From Apoderus coryli (taxonomy: Eukaryota; Arthropoda; Insecta; Coleoptera; Attelabidae): DNA of 64,000 nt. Position 1 is the stretch's first letter, and each line of letters starts with the position of its first letter. The stretch lies in the NCBI GenBank assembly GCA_911728435.2, contig OU452210.1, positions 15,608,442-15,672,441 of the forward strand. The letters are read 5' to 3'. The notes under the pieces were generated by a model. That model saw only the letters and a list, made by a program, of their open reading frames with translations. It had not been told where the DNA came from and did not search any database. Both the position numbers and the translations under genes were made by a program. Shown one piece after another: positions 11,401-24,400 of this stretch.

Positions 11401-14400
11401 ATATCTCGCTAAGCCATCACCACTTTTATCAAATTTTACAGGACTTCCAACCAAATCTGAAGAAAATATTGATAAAGGAATCTAAGATATTTCGCAAATT
11501 TAATATAATAGAAATTCCATTGTAGAACGATAAAAAAGCTACGTTTCTCTAATTAATTAAATTCAGCGCTGTTTAATACGTCATAAATTGTTTAAGCTAT
11601 ATAAGTTTAGTGGCTAACGTATAATAACAGCTTGGGGGTAACAATCGCCAAAACTTTGTCAATCTTGTCGAATAGATGGTCGACAGATGACGTTACATAT
11701 AACTCAACATAATTTTTGGTTTATTGGTTGTATTAGGAGTTTGTGATAGGTACCTATACCAGTTTATATTTAATCATATTGAAAAATACCGAATCCTAGC
11801 TTTTTACGTCTCAAAAGTTCGCGGCTATATTATATGTAATACGTTCCACAAAAGCGATGTTCTCAATGTAGTAGGATGTAATCAGCACTGATATTTCTCC
11901 AGCATTTAAATGCTAAAAAAAATTAACCAATCAAAATGAACCCTTATGTAAGTTTTCTGTGGATGTAGGTATAAGCTTTTTTACGAGTAAAGAAAATGCA
12001 ATTTAGCTAAAAGGTGTCTTAAATTTCTTGTTTCTTCAACATAAATCAAGTAATATATACGTCTATAAACATAATGTGAGTTTATTGGGATATAATCCTC
12101 AAAATAAAACGCGTTATCCAACACAAATCAAAAAATATGCATTTCCATTGGATATAACGGTTATAAAGAACCATATATCAGTGTCACTATCAAACAAAAC
12201 TACAACAGTAGTGAGTCTACAGTGCATTTGCCGGACTCATAATATGGGATAGTCCATAAAAGCTTGTCGTAAATTCCCATTCATTATAACTGTTGGGGGT
12301 TTTCATTATAGAAAAGGCCACTAGTAATACGATTTTTTTGTAGTATTATTTTGTCCAAAATAGAGCAGAGCAGAAAAAATTCAGTCGAGATAAATAAAAC
12401 AATTCGGTTCAGTTGTTACATATACATAAAAAGGAAGTAAATTAGTTAGCTGCTAACAGAATCGGGCAAATTGCCTTCTAATACAAGAAGCGTTTCACTT
12501 CTTAAGAAGTAGATGAGAGAATTCAACCGAGAAATTCTATTTTCTCATAAAATTACTTGTTAAACATTGGATTAGAACATTATTAATAATGCTGTTTCTA
12601 TGATGCCTATAATATCCTTAGTGTCCTATCCCTCTAGTAACTCAGCCACATAATTTGTTTATGACGTCTAAAAATCACTCTGTCAAAAAATATAGAAAAA
12701 TAAATTTTGCTTAAATTTGAGGAAAAAATGTTTCTACACAAGTAAGTCTGGCTTCAAATTAAAGTTTCATCAGCAAGAGCGCTTAAATATTTTAAAGAAA
12801 TCGTCTAGCATTAACGGATAGTTTCCAACATTGTGTAGTAGCACTCGAAAAAAATTCTATTTGAAAAAATTTCCTCATTCTAACAACAAGACCTTAGAGT
12901 TAAAGGGTCATGTGAATTTAAAGTGTTGTAATTTTGAGTTCTACTTATAAGATTTAATAAGGCTTTGACTAGTGTACACCCCATAAAAGAATTTATTGCG
13001 TAGAGCGATGCCTAAAAGGTTATAAGGACCTCTACTAGAAAGGAAACAATGTTTGCTCGCTTTTTTTTTCTATATTCCATTTAGAAAATGAAAAATTCTC
13101 GGAGATGGGTTTTTCAATATGTCAACTTTTCACATTAATAAAATTAATTACTTTTTTGTGATCGTATGAGGCTTGGTTTGAACTAACAGTTTTGATTGTA
13201 CCTACCGAAAAATCAATCCTTAATTAATTTCCACTTTTTTCGCTTTCCACAAGAATGAAATATCAGTTGATTAATTTTTTCATTCAAACATGTAATACAG
13301 TTGCTATATATGTACAAACCTCCAGGAGCGTGCCGTATAGAAGGGTCTCAGGTGTAAGTCGACCTTTGCGCTAGTGCAAACGTAAAGTACATCAATTTTA
13401 TGTTCAATTATTATTATTTGCGTTTTCCCAGCCAAATTTTTTTTGCATTTGTGTTGTAGTCATTTTTTGTTAGAGTTGGAGTTGGAAAAACTTACTCAAA
13501 ATCGATAATCTTGGGCGCGTGTATTTTAATTTTTAGGAAATATACTATAAGTAGGTATTATAGGATATCTGTGAAATTATTTTAATTTTCTCACTTACTC
13601 TTTGAAATAGATTCATAGCTAAAATTGTAACAATACAATATGGGAAAATTGGAAAAAATCACTTACCCGTGAATGCGACATTGAGCAAATAATTCTGGTA
13701 GAAATCACCTCCATCATATTGTGTCATGGCTGGACACATACCTGGTTGCTGATAATCCGCGCATACATCATTGTAAAGATTATTTAGCGCTAGAGCAAAT
13801 GCATATACCGCATCAATCACAAATTGTACCTTACTTTCTTGTTCGTATCTGGAACAATAAAAAGTTTAGAATCAATATACATTATATATACATACTGGGA
13901 AAAACTTTTCAGTTTTTGATATATCTAACATCGAATGTGGTACAAGTTACCTTAAAGATATAGGTATTCCTCAGCAGGAATTTATCAATGCTCTGGAAGT
14001 AACATTACAGTCAACTTATTTTGTCTAGATAAATTATTATTATCACAAATAAACGGATGTGGCAATGGAGGATTTTGGAGGAAACAATCAATGAAAGTCT
14101 AAATATAAACGTATACACTTCTTCTATCGATACGTCGATGACTGCATAACAGCGATCGAAAAATACGTATTAAATAGTTTTAACCTTTCATATAATTAAT
14201 AATGACATCGATATCTTAACTTGGAACCGAACTAATCCAACTATCTGATCCTGAATTTAGATCCACAGCCATAAAAAAGCGAAATTGGGATTTTAAAATT
14301 TACTTTCACATAATATTTCGAGTTAGTCTAATTTATTTTTGTGTTAGCAGTATTCTATATGGGAAATCTGTTTGACAAATACACTGATGAGTTACATTCC

Positions 14401-17400
14401 TCTTAAATATTATGCACAGATATTCTGGAATATAGATATGTTGGGAGAATGCTACTGCAGAAATAGGTATGTCAATGTACCATTGTTAAATTATTGTCAT
14501 ATTCACCGCTGTACAACATTGCCGAATATAGATAACTTCGATGTTTGGTTGTGAGATATTGCCGTGTACGTGAATTAATGACACTCTAATAAAGTAGGTA
14601 ATATCAAAATTGAGAACACATGTTATTACGAAACTTTGTTAAATTGAAAAACAACAACAAAAAATTATGTAATAATTATTAAATATCTCTCTATTTTTGG
14701 TGTCTTAAAATTCAAAATCGTTTTTCGATCTAAAGAAACGTTTATCAAAAATAATTGATCTTGTGCCTGAAAAAATCTCTTATTAACCCGTAAATAGAGA
14801 TAATTATTAATCCGAGATTAAAGCATACTTCGCATCCGGCATACTTCTTTCTACTTAACTTATAATATCCTCCCTAAATTGACTATACCTTAAAAGAATC
14901 CAATTTGCCTCGAGAATGGAAAAAAGTAAAATGTGCAGCAATAAATTTTATACTTATAGGACATTGCGAGACCTGGGGGAACATGATTGTTTGTATTTTC
15001 TTAATAATAACATACTAGAAAATTCAGTTCTATATTGCCTCCTACGGGATGGCATGTATTAAAAACACATGAGAAGAAATTGAGAATTTTGATAAATCTG
15101 GAATAACCTGCGTTGAAAAGTTTACATCTAACTTACGCAAAATTGGTGTTATATTTTTATGGAGTCGGTATATTACAATATCTTATGTAAACTCCTGAAT
15201 AAAAAAAAAAGGAAGGACTTATATGAAGTGGAATGAAACAAACTAACGGCGAAATTATCGAAGATCCTTGTTGTGTAGTTTTTAAAAACTAATAAACAAG
15301 TCATATCCGGAACGCTACACATCTAAATACAACGCACAGCTATAATCATATATTAAAATATCCTATGTATACCTACTCAAGTAAATAGCCTAAAAGTAAT
15401 TTCACTTCAGCAAAACTACAAGCAAAGTTACTAAGTTATAAAGTTCATTAGCAAACTATTGAAGTTTTGAAACAAACTAAACACAAATATTGCGTTTGGG
15501 GAAACTTTTACGAGATCTATGTATCACTATCAATATTTATAAGTTAAAATTTAAGTTTAACGGTCACTTGCCGAATGGGTAAAGGGAAATTTATATAAAT
15601 TAGTTCATCCATTAAACTCTAAATGATATTATATTCAAGACATTTAATGTCTAAATTTACAACTAAGCACCCAAGTTCCTTCCAAAGCAAATTATAAAAA
15701 TTCTAATGTTTGTTTTCTTAAAATGACTGGCGATAGCTCTTCCCTAACGAGTATGTTTTGATATACAATATCCCAACTCACTTAAAAACTGTTGAATTTT
15801 CAGTAAAACGTGACTAACGAATAGCCCATTAAGTGTAGACGGGTTTTTATTTACTGGGTATTAAATCCTAAAATGTTTGTCTTTATAACAAAATTGACAT
15901 AATTTGGATAGATATGTTTGCGCAATTTCTAATTTGCATTCAGTTTCAGAGAGATTGAATTAATTTAAACAAAACAAACAGCATATTGCAGTATTACCGC
16001 TTGTCGAATTAAAATTGAGTGAGAAAGGAGGGTACTTATATTTATGTAAACTTTTCAGATGATACTTTATTTCTCAGGTAAAATTTGTACATAAAATCAT
16101 TCAAAATTTGTGTTTGTTTACAATCAAAACCTTTTGAAGTCAAATCTTGTCACCAGTTGCTTTGAAGTATTTTCAAAAATATACACACCAAATATCAAAA
16201 TCGCAAAAAGGTCGATTTCGTTACCAACCATATATAATTAATATATTCCGGATTAAACAGAAAATGTCTAATTAAATTGAAGCTTTTCCAAACTTTGTGA
16301 ATTCCGTTATAGCTTCATTTTAACTTTTTTTTTCTTACCGTGATATAGGATTTCTGGTGTGTCTATTCTACTTAATAGAAAAAGGAGTGTAGTAAAATTA
16401 TACAAATTACAGTAATAATTTATACTTAAGCTTGGCCTGGAAAGGAAGTTTGGAGAATTTATGATTTTACGAAGAAAATGAGTCTTATATTAGAGATTGG
16501 CTAACATAACAATATCGACGAGGTATAATGGGACTTGAAATATCCATAACAAATTTAGGGTAAAAGTTAAGTAATAGACACCAGGATTGTTTAGTTAGTT
16601 GGTAATATAAAAATAAAAGACCTTAACAAAAACCAGCGAAAAGTTTTACACTGACTAGTAATATTTACTTTATGTAAAAATATATTTATTGAAAGTATCA
16701 AAGCAAAAACTTACCCAACTGCAGCCGAGAGCTTCATATCATGTCGGCATACATTAAAAGTAACATTGCTCTCCAATGGAATATTTTTCTCAAGTACACA
16801 TTGGAACGTGTCTTCCCAATATTGTTCGAACCACGGATTTCTTTTGTTATTCTCTGGCGATAGCGCCTTCATATATGTGTCAAATTCCGGTATTATATCT
16901 GATTGAAGTTCGACTGTTATTGCACCTTCGGCTACATCTTCGAGACCCTCCACGAGTTTTTGTTGTTTGCCCCAACCATCGCTTGCAACCCAGTGGAAGT
17001 GGCTTGTTGCATTGCCTCTCCTAGCGGCCATCAAAATACGCCTGAAAAAAGAAATAAACTAGTAGGAGGTTCTGAGTTAGATTTCTAGGTGTTCTCAAAG
17101 AATTCGTTTCAATTCAATTTCATTTTATCTTCTAATGTTCGTTCTACATATGCATAATGGTCAGGATACAATTTTTAGAATTAAAAAATAATCAATATAC
17201 AAAGCATTATAAAATATCTCAATATTTTAAAATTTCTATTTATTTATGCAAATACCTGGCAATTTTAATACATCAAAATAGTGTGTCCACAGATGAGGAA
17301 TTTTAATTTTTTTAATTGACGTATATACATGTAGGTATTGAATCATTCATATTCAGATAGCCGTTGCCATCAGCTTTACAAATTGCCCACAGATGGATAG

Positions 17401-20400
17401 TATGTAGGTATAGAAAGGTAGTTAATTCTGATTTAGTTATAGAACAGCATGTATCGATGTACATTAATATCTGAGATATGGTTTACATGACAATAGCAAG
17501 GACCTGATTATGGATTCTAAAAATGTCAATAATAAAAATCCTTAATACGGGAATACTTCACCTTTTGGTAATTCTCAATTTAGTTATTTATTACCACCTT
17601 TTTTAATACCAGAAAGCACATCAAATTGCAAGTACGAGCATGACTAACTGATGTTCATTTGGAAAACTGCTTGCGTGTAGTAACAACTTCTATCCAAATC
17701 GACATTGATGTATGTACTTACTTCAGCTAAACAAACATGCTGACTAAAGGAAACTTTTTGAAATGGAAATTAATCCTAATTGATAAGGTTGATTGTAAGC
17801 TGTTAAAAATAGGAGTGTGATGCGTTTTTTTTTTCAGAATGACTATATTAGGATTCCATGACTGCTTTAAAAAAAAAACACTCTAAAACTAGTTCTGTAA
17901 GTATCTCGAAATACTCATCAAATTTGTTTAAACCCTGGAAAAAAAATATGAAATGTCTAAACCAATTTGTAAGTAAAAAAGTTATCTAGTTTGATAGTAG
18001 GGAACATGATATTTGTTTATACTAAACCTCCCCCATTTCGGTCTCATCCCTTACATATATGAAGTAGGTATATTGAAAGTAGAACGTATTCTCAGTATGG
18101 ATAAATAACAACATTTTTCATTTTCAAACTTGTCTTCTATTTTTCGGTGGAAAAATCGTAAGGTGTAATAAAATAAGACACATCTCTCTCGCTCCTTGCT
18201 CTATTCTCTCTATTTCTCTTATTTTCAACAAAGATGATGTTCATTTTTCTCTTCTTTTTCTCTTATTTACGTATCATTTTTAAAATCCGGAAAAATACAC
18301 TGGCGGCACAAAGATTATTGTTTGAGCAATAAAAACATTTCAACCGTTATGATTTGTAAAGAAATGACATTGAGACAAAGAGAAAGAGGCTTCAACGTAT
18401 CTGACAGGTTTAAATAGAATTTCATTTGTAAATGAGCTGCAAACTTGTAAAGGGTGAACTCGCGATGAAATTTTCATTTTTTTTTTGTTAAAAAAACAAC
18501 CGAAAAAAACAATAGGGAAAGCGATAAAATGTTTCAGAACTGACCTGATCTACAAGGTAGATTTTCAAGACAAAAAAATAGAAAATATCGTTTCTATATA
18601 TTTTTTTCTATTTGTAAAAAGAATTTTGTGAAATAAACATATTTTTTCATATTCTTGTTATTCAATGATAACAACTGGATATTTCGAACTGCTCATTTGC
18701 AAAGAGAGACTTGTCAACAATACTGGAATAAAAACTTTTTAACAAAAGAAATAATACAGTGTTATCATCTCTTTCTTGTTAGAAAACTTTTATGGTATTA
18801 TCTAACGAAAAAGGGTCAAAAGTATCCCAGAAAATTAAACAAAACATATACAAAATGCAGCAGGCGTTTTCCCTTATAACTTCCTTCCCGTCCTCTGTAT
18901 TTAACGGGAAGCAGGAAGAGAAAAAAAACAACATCAATTTTCCTGAGAAAGAATCAAAAATACGAAAACCATATGAAAATAATCAGAAAATAAACTAAAT
19001 TGAGACAGCCGGTATAGCGAACTTAAACTTGGAAGCATTGCGATCCATTTACCACAATAGCGAAACTTATATTCAGTAGCGGATTAATTGATGAATATCG
19101 CTTGTAGCTGAATATAATAAAATTTAATTTTCACAATTAATCACGTCTTTTATAAATGAACATATCATCAAAATATAATTGGGTCAGTATCATTAATAAT
19201 ATGTAATTAATTTAACTATTATATCTATAACCATTGAGGGTATTCACAAACATTCTTTATTGCTCCACACCTATGTGGGGGTATTTTATTCTTTATGGTG
19301 CCAAATGTCACGTACGCTTCAAAGACTAATTATTGATGGTCTTGTTTGCTTTTATGCCAATATTGAAAGAAATACCACACAGTGCGATAGGTATTTCCAG
19401 ATTTACTAATATTATCATAAAGGGTGTCTCAGCCAGAACTCTAATTTTGAATTGCGTGCCGTATTTGTAGGTCAGTGGTTGAATCGGCCATATTTGGTCA
19501 CTTCGGACGTTTTCATAGAATTGAAATTTGGCAAAAGAGTTGTCTGACAAACATTTTTTGGCCAAAATTGGATGAATTATATCGATCGCTTTATTGTTGA
19601 TTGATTGATGAAATTTTTAAGTAAAATTAAATACTGCACAACTGACAATAGAGCTATTATCATAATTTGAAGTAAAATGCAGTAAAATAGTACGATTAAG
19701 GTTATTGTAATGTTTTTTCGGTACAAATATTTGCAGCAGATGGCAATTTTTGATTAGAGTTAACATACTGCGTACATTAATCACTAAACATGAAATGGTC
19801 TGCAAAATTTTAACACCTTGATAGTTTAATCGCGATAGTTTTTCATGCAGCATAGTATTAATTAAAAACGAAAAGGCAATTTCCGCAAAAAATAATATGT
19901 TTTCTCCCTATATATTGCTCTCTAAAAGAAAATCGACAAAAAATCTATATATAGAATAGAGACCTGACTTGATATTACATTCAGCAGTTGTTCCCGCAAT
20001 ATTATCTACGCGGCGTCAAACATTGTGATTCACCATCCACTATTTTATTTCTCAGGAATTCTGATAGTTTCCTGTAAAAGAAATTCGAAAAAAACTTAAT
20101 TTATATTTGTTACGGAAGCAATTATTACAATCAGCACAAAAATTATGAAGGTACGTGATAATTACATACATTTCCTAGAGCAATTTCTAAATGTACGTGA
20201 CTAACAAGACACTAATTTTTCTCCCTATAAAAAGAACCTTATCTTGGAATTGAAAACGTTTTTCTAGTTCTTCCATTATCTTGTCGTATTCTAATTAGAA
20301 CATATTGTGGATATATTTAAATGTTAACATGCATTTATTTGCAAATTTTAATTGGACGACGAATTAATTCCAACCTATTTAGCACAGATTCAAATAAATT

Positions 20401-21397
20401 GAAAAGAGCGCGCTACATTTATAGGTTTGCCTAATTAGAAGTTTATTACAGTCCATGATTAGTTCGAATTTCTCGAATATCGGAAAATCGACATTATAAG
20501 CAGTGCTTCAAAATAGAGCTATAGTATTTAGAAACAAAAGCTTCATTCAGGCACTTACCTGGCATCTTCAGCTCTTGTAAATAAGACCACTCCTCTAGCG
20601 TTGACTTTCTTCTTGAGTTTCATAATAATATTATCAAATTCTTTATCGTCGGCAGTACTCGGTACTTTTTCCGCAGTGGCAATACAAACATTCCTTTCTT
20701 GCGCTTCTCTGTGAAACACTTCAATGCCATATTCCCCATATGATCCCTCAGAATATATTGTCGATACATAAGACCAATTGACACTTTTAACTATATCTAC
20801 AAGTGCACTAGACTGGAAAGTATCCGGCGGGACAGTCCGAGCGAAATATTTAAATCTGGTTTTGTCACTCAAAGCTTTAGCCGTAGATGCTGGGGATATT
20901 TGTGGAATGCGAAATAAACCTAGAAGGTTTGCTACTTGAAGTGAGACAGAACTGTATGAACCACCTATAAGACCAAAAACAGGGCCGGTGTAATTATTAC
21001 GAGGCCGCGGTGTAGAGTGATCAAGGCATTCAAAAGTGCCTGTATCGATATTGTTAAGGGATGCTCGTACAAATTGCAGGGACTGATTGAGCGCATAAGT
21101 ATCTCTCGAACACGTATCGATGATGTGTGCGCCAATGGTTATGTTCGGCAGTATACTGTGGTTCTTGTTTATTTTGTCTATAGCAAACATCATTGCTTCT
21201 ACTCTTTGCACTCCACGATGGTATATTTTCGAACTGCATGGTGTTTTTTCACCTTTTTCGTGAACGGGAAACAATCCACCAAGTATTATATCACCAGGAA
21301 CTGCAATGGAAATTTGGTGTTGTTCTAATTGAGGGGTGGTTTCTGAGTGAACGAACAGAAAATAAATAAAGGGATGGAGTATTATTCTTATGATCAT
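3347..21397 (-). CDS. mGluRA: Metabotropic glutamate receptor, group II-like (insect mGluRA type), complete, 9 coding exons
   Basis: Class C G-protein-coupled receptor of the plasma membrane that senses extracellular glutamate; group II-like members couple to Gi/o (family knowledge). Joined CDS: 20559-21397, 16715-17041, 13667-13848, 11350-11456, 10667-10795, 6610-7209, 5233-5448, 4271-4466, 3347-3474, total 2724 nt, 907 residues plus stop, all phases compatible. Residues 1-18 are a signal peptide, about 30-485 the Venus-flytrap domain, 500-560 the cysteine-rich domain, 575-840 seven helices. Residues that contact glutamate in rat mGluR1 have counterparts: R65 (R78), S149/S150 (S165), T172 (T188), D192 (D208), Y220 (Y236), D301 (D318), K395 (K409). 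This favours a true glutamate receptor over the insect mtt/mXR paralogue, which lacks the side-chain carboxylate contacts. The tail ends ISLL, a class I PDZ-ligand pattern. A PPSGSF sequence resembles but does not match the Homer PPxxF motif. The mGluRA versus mtt choice is inference; the family is certain. Confidence 0.9.
4271..4466 (-). CDS. mGluRA: mGluR coding exon 8: TM7 and proximal tail
   Basis: Acceptor TTTTTCAG, donor ACCAAAG|GTAAGC. Encodes residues 801-866: [20 protein letters not shown] (TM7), then [18 protein letters not shown] and a Ser/Thr-rich tail. The frame stays open for about 200 nt past the donor, so intron retention would give a different C terminus. Confidence 0.92.
5233..5448 (-). 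CDS. mGluRA: mGluR coding exon 7: TM5, intracellular loop 3, TM6
   Basis: Acceptor TTTGCAG, donor TATGAG|GTAAGA; 216 nt, phase 0 both sides. Encodes residues 729-800 with [31 protein letters not shown] (loop 3, needed for G-protein coupling in the family) and [15 protein letters not shown] (TM6). Confidence 0.95.
6610..7209 (-). CDS. mGluRA: mGluR coding exon 6: cysteine-rich domain and TM1-TM4
   Basis: A 600-nt exon, phase 0 both sides; acceptor TTTTCAG, donor AAAACG|GTAAGT. Encodes residues 529-728: [16 protein letters not shown] and [12 protein letters not shown] complete the cysteine-rich domain. The region from helix 1 to helix 4 follows, with [13 protein letters not shown] (intracellular loop 1), [13 protein letters not shown] (loop 2, after TM3) and ISPKSQV before TM4. 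These are highly conserved class C motifs. Confidence 0.95.
7446..7640. other. Unidentified GC-richer patch in mGluR intron 5
   Basis: Composition clearly differs from the surrounding intron, and one frame on the plus strand is open for 63 codons before an A/T-rich stretch. This could be the 3' end of a decayed retroelement. I recognise no domain. Confidence 0.3.
8342..8404 (+). repeat. (TGTC)n microsatellite
   Basis: About 63 bp of uninterrupted TGTC repeats, nearly perfect. Open frames on both strands here are translations of the repeat and not genes. Position inside the element matches the (GTCY)n block of DINE-1-type Helitron relatives. Confidence 0.95.
8405..10400. repeat. Nested tandem repeat array inside the Helitron-like element
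   Basis: The motif ATAGGCGTTCG or CACAGGCGTTCG recurs about every 117-140 bp (for example near 8788, 8927, 9066, 9183, 9456). A higher-order unit of about 530 bp is marked by TGTATCCG followed by ACTCAAAAACCACTTAACGG at 9223, 9751 and 10283 (spacings 528 and 532). A diverged earlier copy starts at 8402. The last unit is truncated. Confidence 0.85.
10667..10795 (-). CDS. mGluRA: mGluR coding exon 5: start of cysteine-rich domain
   Basis: A 129-nt exon, phase 0 to phase 0, with acceptor ATTACAG and donor CAACAG|GTAAGT. Its 43 residues include [11 protein letters not shown] and [13 protein letters not shown], the conserved start of the mGluR cysteine-rich domain, and join directly to the GDTCCWIC that opens exon 6. 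Without it the receptor would lack two cysteines and the ligand-domain exit. A Helitron-like element ends 22 nt beyond its donor. Confidence 0.93.
11350..11456 (-). CDS. mGluRA: mGluR coding exon 4: end of ligand domain
   Basis: Acceptor TTCTTCAG, donor TACAAA|GTGAGT; phase 1 in, phase 0 out. Encodes residues 450-485 ([18 protein letters not shown]), matching the F/GDGxxRYDI segment at the end of the Venus-flytrap domain. Confidence 0.92.
11457..13666 (-). other. mGluR intron 3
   Basis: AT-rich intron between coding exons 4 and 3. No gene, RNA or clear repeat was seen. Confidence 0.6.
13667..13848 (-). CDS. mGluRA: mGluR coding exon 3: hinge part of ligand domain
   Basis: Acceptor GTTCCAG, donor ACGG|GTAAGT; phase 2 in, phase 1 out. 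Encodes residues 389-450 with [18 protein letters not shown]; the lysine in ESK matches mGluR1 K409, which binds the side-chain carboxylate of glutamate. The MCPAM and NYLLNV blocks follow as in group II receptors. Confidence 0.93.
13849..16714 (-). other. mGluR intron 2
   Basis: AT-rich intron between coding exons 3 and 2. The short open frames on the plus strand lack recognisable features. Confidence 0.6.
16715..17041 (-). CDS. mGluRA: mGluR coding exon 2: ligand-domain lobe 2
   Basis: Acceptor TTTTCAG precedes 17041 and the donor is GTTGG|GTAAGT. Joining to exon 1 regenerates the family motif EDARRIL. Encodes residues 280-389, including ASDGW with the aspartate equivalent to mGluR1 D318, and the RNPWFEQYW block shared by mGluRs. 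Confidence 0.93.
17042..20558 (-). other. mGluR intron 1 (between coding exons 1 and 2), with a pyrimidine-rich tract
   Basis: A 3.5-kb intron. At 18181-18270 the plus strand is a long interrupted C/T-rich tract (repeated CTCTCT and TTTCTCTT). The minus-strand frame at 19326-19565 is open but unrecognised. No exon between the two coding exons is needed, since their phases join. Confidence 0.6.
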
Positions 21398-21432
21398 TCC
21401 CAGTCCACTTTTCTCTTGTCCTTCCGAAACAA
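20559..21432 (-). CDS. mGluRA: mGluR coding exon 1: signal peptide and lobe 1/2 of ligand domain (CDS starts at 21397)
   Basis: Acceptor TTTCAG ends at 21433, so 21398-21432 is 5' UTR and an upstream noncoding exon must exist. The ATG at 21397 is chosen because a hydrophobic signal peptide follows at once (residues 1-18). The frame is also open between the acceptor and this ATG but has no other ATG. The exon encodes residues 1-280 and carries the motifs [39 protein letters not shown] and EGSYGE typical of group II/III mGluRs. Donor CCAG|GTAAGT, phase 2. Confidence 0.93.
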
Positions 21433-24400
21433 CTGAAACAAAAAAATATTTTATAAGAAATTTTATTGTTTTTCTCCAACGTCAATATTTAAATTTGTAG
21501 TACCTACAACAATTTTGGTATACAGAGTGATTGAAAATGATGAATTAATAGACGTTTAGGAATCAAATGAGAGGCGTTTCATTTGAACCTAAGCCCTAAA
21601 TGTTATTCTATTAACATATTTCCAATCCACTGCGAATTGATTAAATATTATTGTCTAGTTAGGCCGGAACTCTAACAATGAATATAGAATTTTTGCCTGA
21701 CTGGAGATTTTTATTTCTTATTTTGTATTGATACAAGCCAGGAAGCTATTATTAATTAAATTTTACAAAGCATAGCGTATTTCTTTAGTGCTGTGATATG
21801 AAAAATGTTACTGGTCAGATATTAGGTATATTTAATAATTTACACAAAAACAAAATCTCTTTTTCCACTGAGGCGAGTGAGTGATGGTCTATCGAGGTAA
21901 ATAGACATATTCCCAATAGACTCCTCTCAGTTTACGGTCGTTTGTACATACATTTATTTAACTTTATGACATTGCGTGTTTGTCTACATTTTTATTTTGG
22001 CTTTAATCTGCACATGATGCAATCTAATCAATAAAAGATATCAACATTTATTTGATTTTCTCTGGAAAATGATTTCTGAGGAATCCGGTAGCAAAAAAAT
22101 GTGGAAATTGGACTATACTATGGAAAAGAGCATATCGAATTTAATATCATCATGTCATCCTCAATTCTTACGCTCGGAAATCGAAAATACGTGTAAAGAA
22201 CCATAGCCATACCAATTTACACTAAATTTTCACGCATACATTGAAACGCAACCAACTTGTTTATCAGTTTTCATCATTCGTATTTCTGTAACACTATATA
22301 GGTAAGAAAATAAAATTGATTTAGGGTGAAGTTAAAGTTCGAAATATTTTAAATTTGTTTTGCAAAACTGTCAGAAAGCTCTTTGTCCCCCATTCTTGTC
22401 ATTGATATGTTGATACATAAAAGTAATTGACACCTTTAGTCCAACCCTGCTCATACTAACGTCTTGTCTGCTTTGGATGTTTTAGATTTCAGTGTAAATA
22501 TGAATTCCGAAACGATTGATTTTAGTAAAAAGGATTCCAATAAATCATGTAGGTGTATGTTCTTAAACTGATACTTTAAAACCTGTCCTATTCTGTTCCA
22601 CAGTGTAACTAACCGAAATGTATTTCTTAAAATCTAGTCATTTCATGCAACATGTGTCAAATACCAATAGGAACTGAACTACCTGTTAATTATGTTTAAT
22701 TGCTATATTTTGGCCTAAGTTCCACGTTGGCAAGTCGAAAATGATAATTTAAACGATTTTATTCTTGTGGTAGTTGGCTTTGGCATTTTAATTGAATGTC
22801 TTGAGAAGAGAGAACGTTAAGTTTTTAAATTATTATCTCGCTAATAGAAAACAGCTTTTTCTTGTATTTATTGAAAGCTAGGATTATACGGACCACTTAA
22901 ACTACGTCTTTACCTACATAGAGCAGCATAAATTATTGTCAAGACCGTTTAAATTTTAAATTGAAACATTTTTCGAGTGAATCTTTTAACATCAAATAAG
23001 CGTATATCTTTATGTATTCACCTTATAGTAATAATGACATGTAAATTCAAAGGGAAATATTTTTGATGAAACAACAAAAATTATTAAATGATATAAAAAC
23101 CTAGTTTCAATCCACCTATAGTTGTCCTAGTTAGCAGTAAATCGTGATGGGATTTCCAATAATTTGAATTAGATCTTGTAAGAGCTTTTTTATGAAATGA
23201 AGCGAGAAAAGTTAAGAAAATACATAACTTGTTCGATATAGAACATTTTAGTCCCTTTTTTATATAGATAGTAGAGCTCTGACCGAAGGAGCACTTACTG
23301 TGCTTCTTTCAATGGATTTTGAATAAATAAATGATAAGAATAAAAAAATACAGTTTTTATATTCAATACTGCCATAGTCGAAATTGTATTTGTATGTAAT
23401 TTATTGTAGCATTTCAAGAAATCAAAAATTATCAATTTTTGAGAACAAAAGTATTGTAAATTTTGCGAAAACAAGGATTTGTGATCTGTGACTTTATATG
23501 GACCCTGAGACAATACAGCTATCTAGCTGACGAATATATATACGATATCCTATATAGTTTAATTTTCCATTTTCGTATCAACTTCAAATCAGGCAAGAAA
23601 GTTCAAGTAAATCTCGTATAAATATCAATACATACATCCTAATTTTTAAAAACACAAAGCACAATAAAGCTTTTGTTAAAACATATCTAAAATCAAGTTA
23701 AGCTTTTCAATATCTGTAATTCTGTTAAAAATAGGGTGCTATTAACATTGTTTTATTGTCTACATGACTAATGCTATATAACAAAGAATTTATAATTTAT
23801 TTGAAAGTAGAAAAATTAACACGCAATATGCATGCAGGTTGCAGGTAAAAAATTCAATATACCAAACGACATTCGAATCGATCTTGTAGGAGTCAAACTC
23901 ATGTCGGTTCTTCTGGACCAAGTCCAATATTGTATTTTATTTAATGTTTACCGGTGTTTTTTTTTATTATTATTGAAGGATTGCGTGTATTTTGGGGTCA
24001 GGTAACAAAACGAAAAATAACGATTTTACTGAATCTGCACGTTTGTTTATTTTCATTCAGTAGGTAGGTATTTCTATTCTGACTAAAATCACAACTATGG
24101 TGCTTCGTACACATAAATTTGCTCATATTTTTTGATTCCGCTTTTCTGGATAGGTATACAATATTCCTATTAATTCTGAAATTATTTTTAACAGCAAATA
24201 GCTATTCCGGCTCAAAATGTTTACCTGGTATAGTTTTTATATTCAAAACATTCGTTTCGTGATTGACATTTTGATGAACATTAACATATGTAGTTCAGTA
24301 AATATAAAATTTAAAAAAATCACACAGCAAGCGGGCCACAGCGACCGTTTACTGTTTGTATGACTTTTGCTGCTGTAATTTTTCACACTTAAAGCTGTAT

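Noticed and set aside
13667..13848. Apparent loss of the glutamate-binding lysine (threonine after CPAM)
   Set aside because: Counting residues in mGluR1 shows K409 lies in the earlier DSK motif. The equivalent lysine in ESKVQF is present, so nothing is missing.
16776..17088. Plus-strand open frames over mGluR exon 2
   Set aside because: They are antisense shadows of a strongly supported receptor exon.
19326..19565. Open minus-strand frame of 79 codons in an mGluR intron
   Set aside because: No domain, splice support or phase fit. Exons 1 and 2 of the receptor join directly without it.
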